A DNA stretch of 40,734 nt from Chondrus crispus (taxonomy: Eukaryota > Rhodophyta > Florideophyceae > Gigartinales > Gigartinaceae). Location of the stretch: the NCBI RefSeq assembly GCF_000350225.1, contig NW_005179389.1, positions 377,840-418,573 of the forward strand, given 5' to 3'. A model generated the notes under the pieces. It ran no database searches and was not told the DNA's origin. It saw nothing but the letters and a program-made list of their open reading frames with translations. Every line of letters begins with the position of its first letter. Within the stretch, counting starts at the first letter, position 1. The position numbers were made by a program, and so were the translations under genes. Below, one piece after another: positions 40,019-40,734 of the stretch.

Positions 40019-40734
40019 ATGGCTGATCCATACAGTATCTTGGGCCTCACCGGCCCGGCTGAGCAAGTCGTCCGCCTCATCGCAAGTCTCATCGAACGAC
40101 ACAAAGCCTACAAGGAAAACAAAAAGCTCTCTACCGAAATGCTCACCGCCTACACCATCTTGCAGGCAGATATCACGGCGCTGAAAGACAGGCCGATCCA
40201 TGGAACGTCGTCGCAGCACACGGGCTTGCTCCAACGTGAAATCGAGGGCCTCTCAAGCTTCATATTGAAGTCCCTCGAAGAACTACAGAAAGAGTCGGAC
40301 AACCCAAATGCGAAACTCGCTGCGTACGCCTATGCAATGGGAGATAGAGAAGTCCTAGAGACGCGCAAGCAAGAAGCGTGCCGCCTTCACGATCGCCTTC
40401 TCAATGCAAGCACGGGCATCGATACTCGCGCGGCGGTCAAGCAAGAAGCGGACCGCCTTCACAATTGTATTCAACAAGTAAGCGCGGCCGTCGAGTCGAC
40501 CAGGGGAGGTACGGGTGATACCTTCAGGGCGTCGATAAGAGCCGAACATAATCCTGCGTCGATATGTGTGAAGCTTGATTCTCGGGGGAGCGATGGATTA
40601 CCAAACACGTGTGAGTCGCGTCTAAAAGCGGCTGTGCTACGGAGAGATAGGAACAAGCAAGTGGGTGCGACAGCAGTGGGACAGGGCGGAGTCTGGAAGA
40701 CATGTGCCCTTCGAGCCGATCGCACACGACGATG
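40019..40734 (+). CDS. NB-ARC/STAND-like NTPase, N-terminal part, runs off the window
   Basis: An uninterrupted frame of 238 codons starts with ATG at 40019 and is still open at the window end. The first 95 residues look helical (start MADPYSILGLTGPAEQVVRL), a type of N-terminal region often found before the nucleotide-binding domain of STAND proteins. Residues about 115-160 contain a duplicated KQEA-RLH helix motif. Near residue 226 is VGQGGVWKTCALRA, which resembles the Walker A loop of NB-ARC domains (GxGGVGKT). The glycine before Lys is Trp here, a single-base change that would normally disturb nucleotide binding. NB-ARC proteins act as regulated switches in immunity and cell death in plants and fungi. 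The rest of the domain lies outside the window, so the assignment rests on one motif. Confidence 0.5.
   Translation, partial: MADPYSILGLTGPAEQVVRLIASLIERHKAYKENKKLSTEMLTAYTILQADITALKDRPIHGTSSQHTGLLQREIEGLSSFILKSLEELQKESDNPNAKLAAYAYAMGDREVLETRKQEACRLHDRLLNASTGIDTRAAVKQEADRLHNCIQQVSAAVESTRGGTGDTFRASIRAEHNPASICVKLDSRGSDGLPNTCESRLKAAVLRRDRNKQVGATAVGQGGVWKTCALRADRTRR

Overview
The window is nuclear DNA of a eukaryote. It holds LTR retrotransposons of both the Ty3/Gypsy and Ty1/Copia groups, TATA-driven and mostly intronless single genes, small TA-flanked inverted-repeat elements, an ANTH-domain (clathrin adaptor type) gene and the first part of an NB-ARC-like gene. Compact genes separated by large retrotransposons, with GC-rich and AT-richer patches side by side, fit a florideophyte red alga such as Chondrus best. 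That placement is inference, not proof. One assembly gap (run of N) lies at 29383-29474.

Layout. 1-13783: most of a long, apparently young Ty3/Gypsy element read on the minus strand. It has an intact Gag (10541-13111), an intact Pol with a C-terminal chromodomain (5820-10400), an LTR and leader on the right (about 13112-13783), and an unusual plus-strand ORF (126-2393) that would be antisense to Gag-Pol, downstream of Pol. Its other LTR was not found and probably lies left of the window. 13841-16469: a decayed Ty1/Copia element on the plus strand, which the Gypsy element seems to have interrupted. 16894-26733: three minus-strand genes for paralogous secreted proteins. Each has a signal peptide, a six-cysteine module, a low-complexity Thr/Ser/Pro linker and a C-terminal eight-cysteine domain that I do not recognise. 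They are spread through AT-richer DNA holding palindromes and a pogo-like MITE. 27899-29493: an ANTH-domain gene broken by the gap. 29494-31353: GC-rich DNA without a convincing gene, with a minisatellite. 31354-32626: a cluster of inverted-repeat elements. 33393-38245: a second Ty3/Gypsy element (plus strand, no chromodomain, one frameshift) whose 5' LTR end is folded back into a large inverted repeat. 38327-39010: a possible spliced gene or fragment on the minus strand. 39080-39381: a related LTR. 40019 to the end: the start of an NB-ARC/STAND-like protein with a changed Walker A motif.

How the parts relate. Most of the DNA is mobile or derived from mobile elements. The likely host genes are the three-member secreted family, the ANTH protein, possibly the spliced minus-strand gene, and the NB-ARC-like gene at the right edge. 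The secreted family is the best candidate for an undescribed system: its two cysteine frameworks are conserved, its linkers have each grown by separate tandem duplication, and all three genes have a TATA-like box about 114-118 bp before the ATG.
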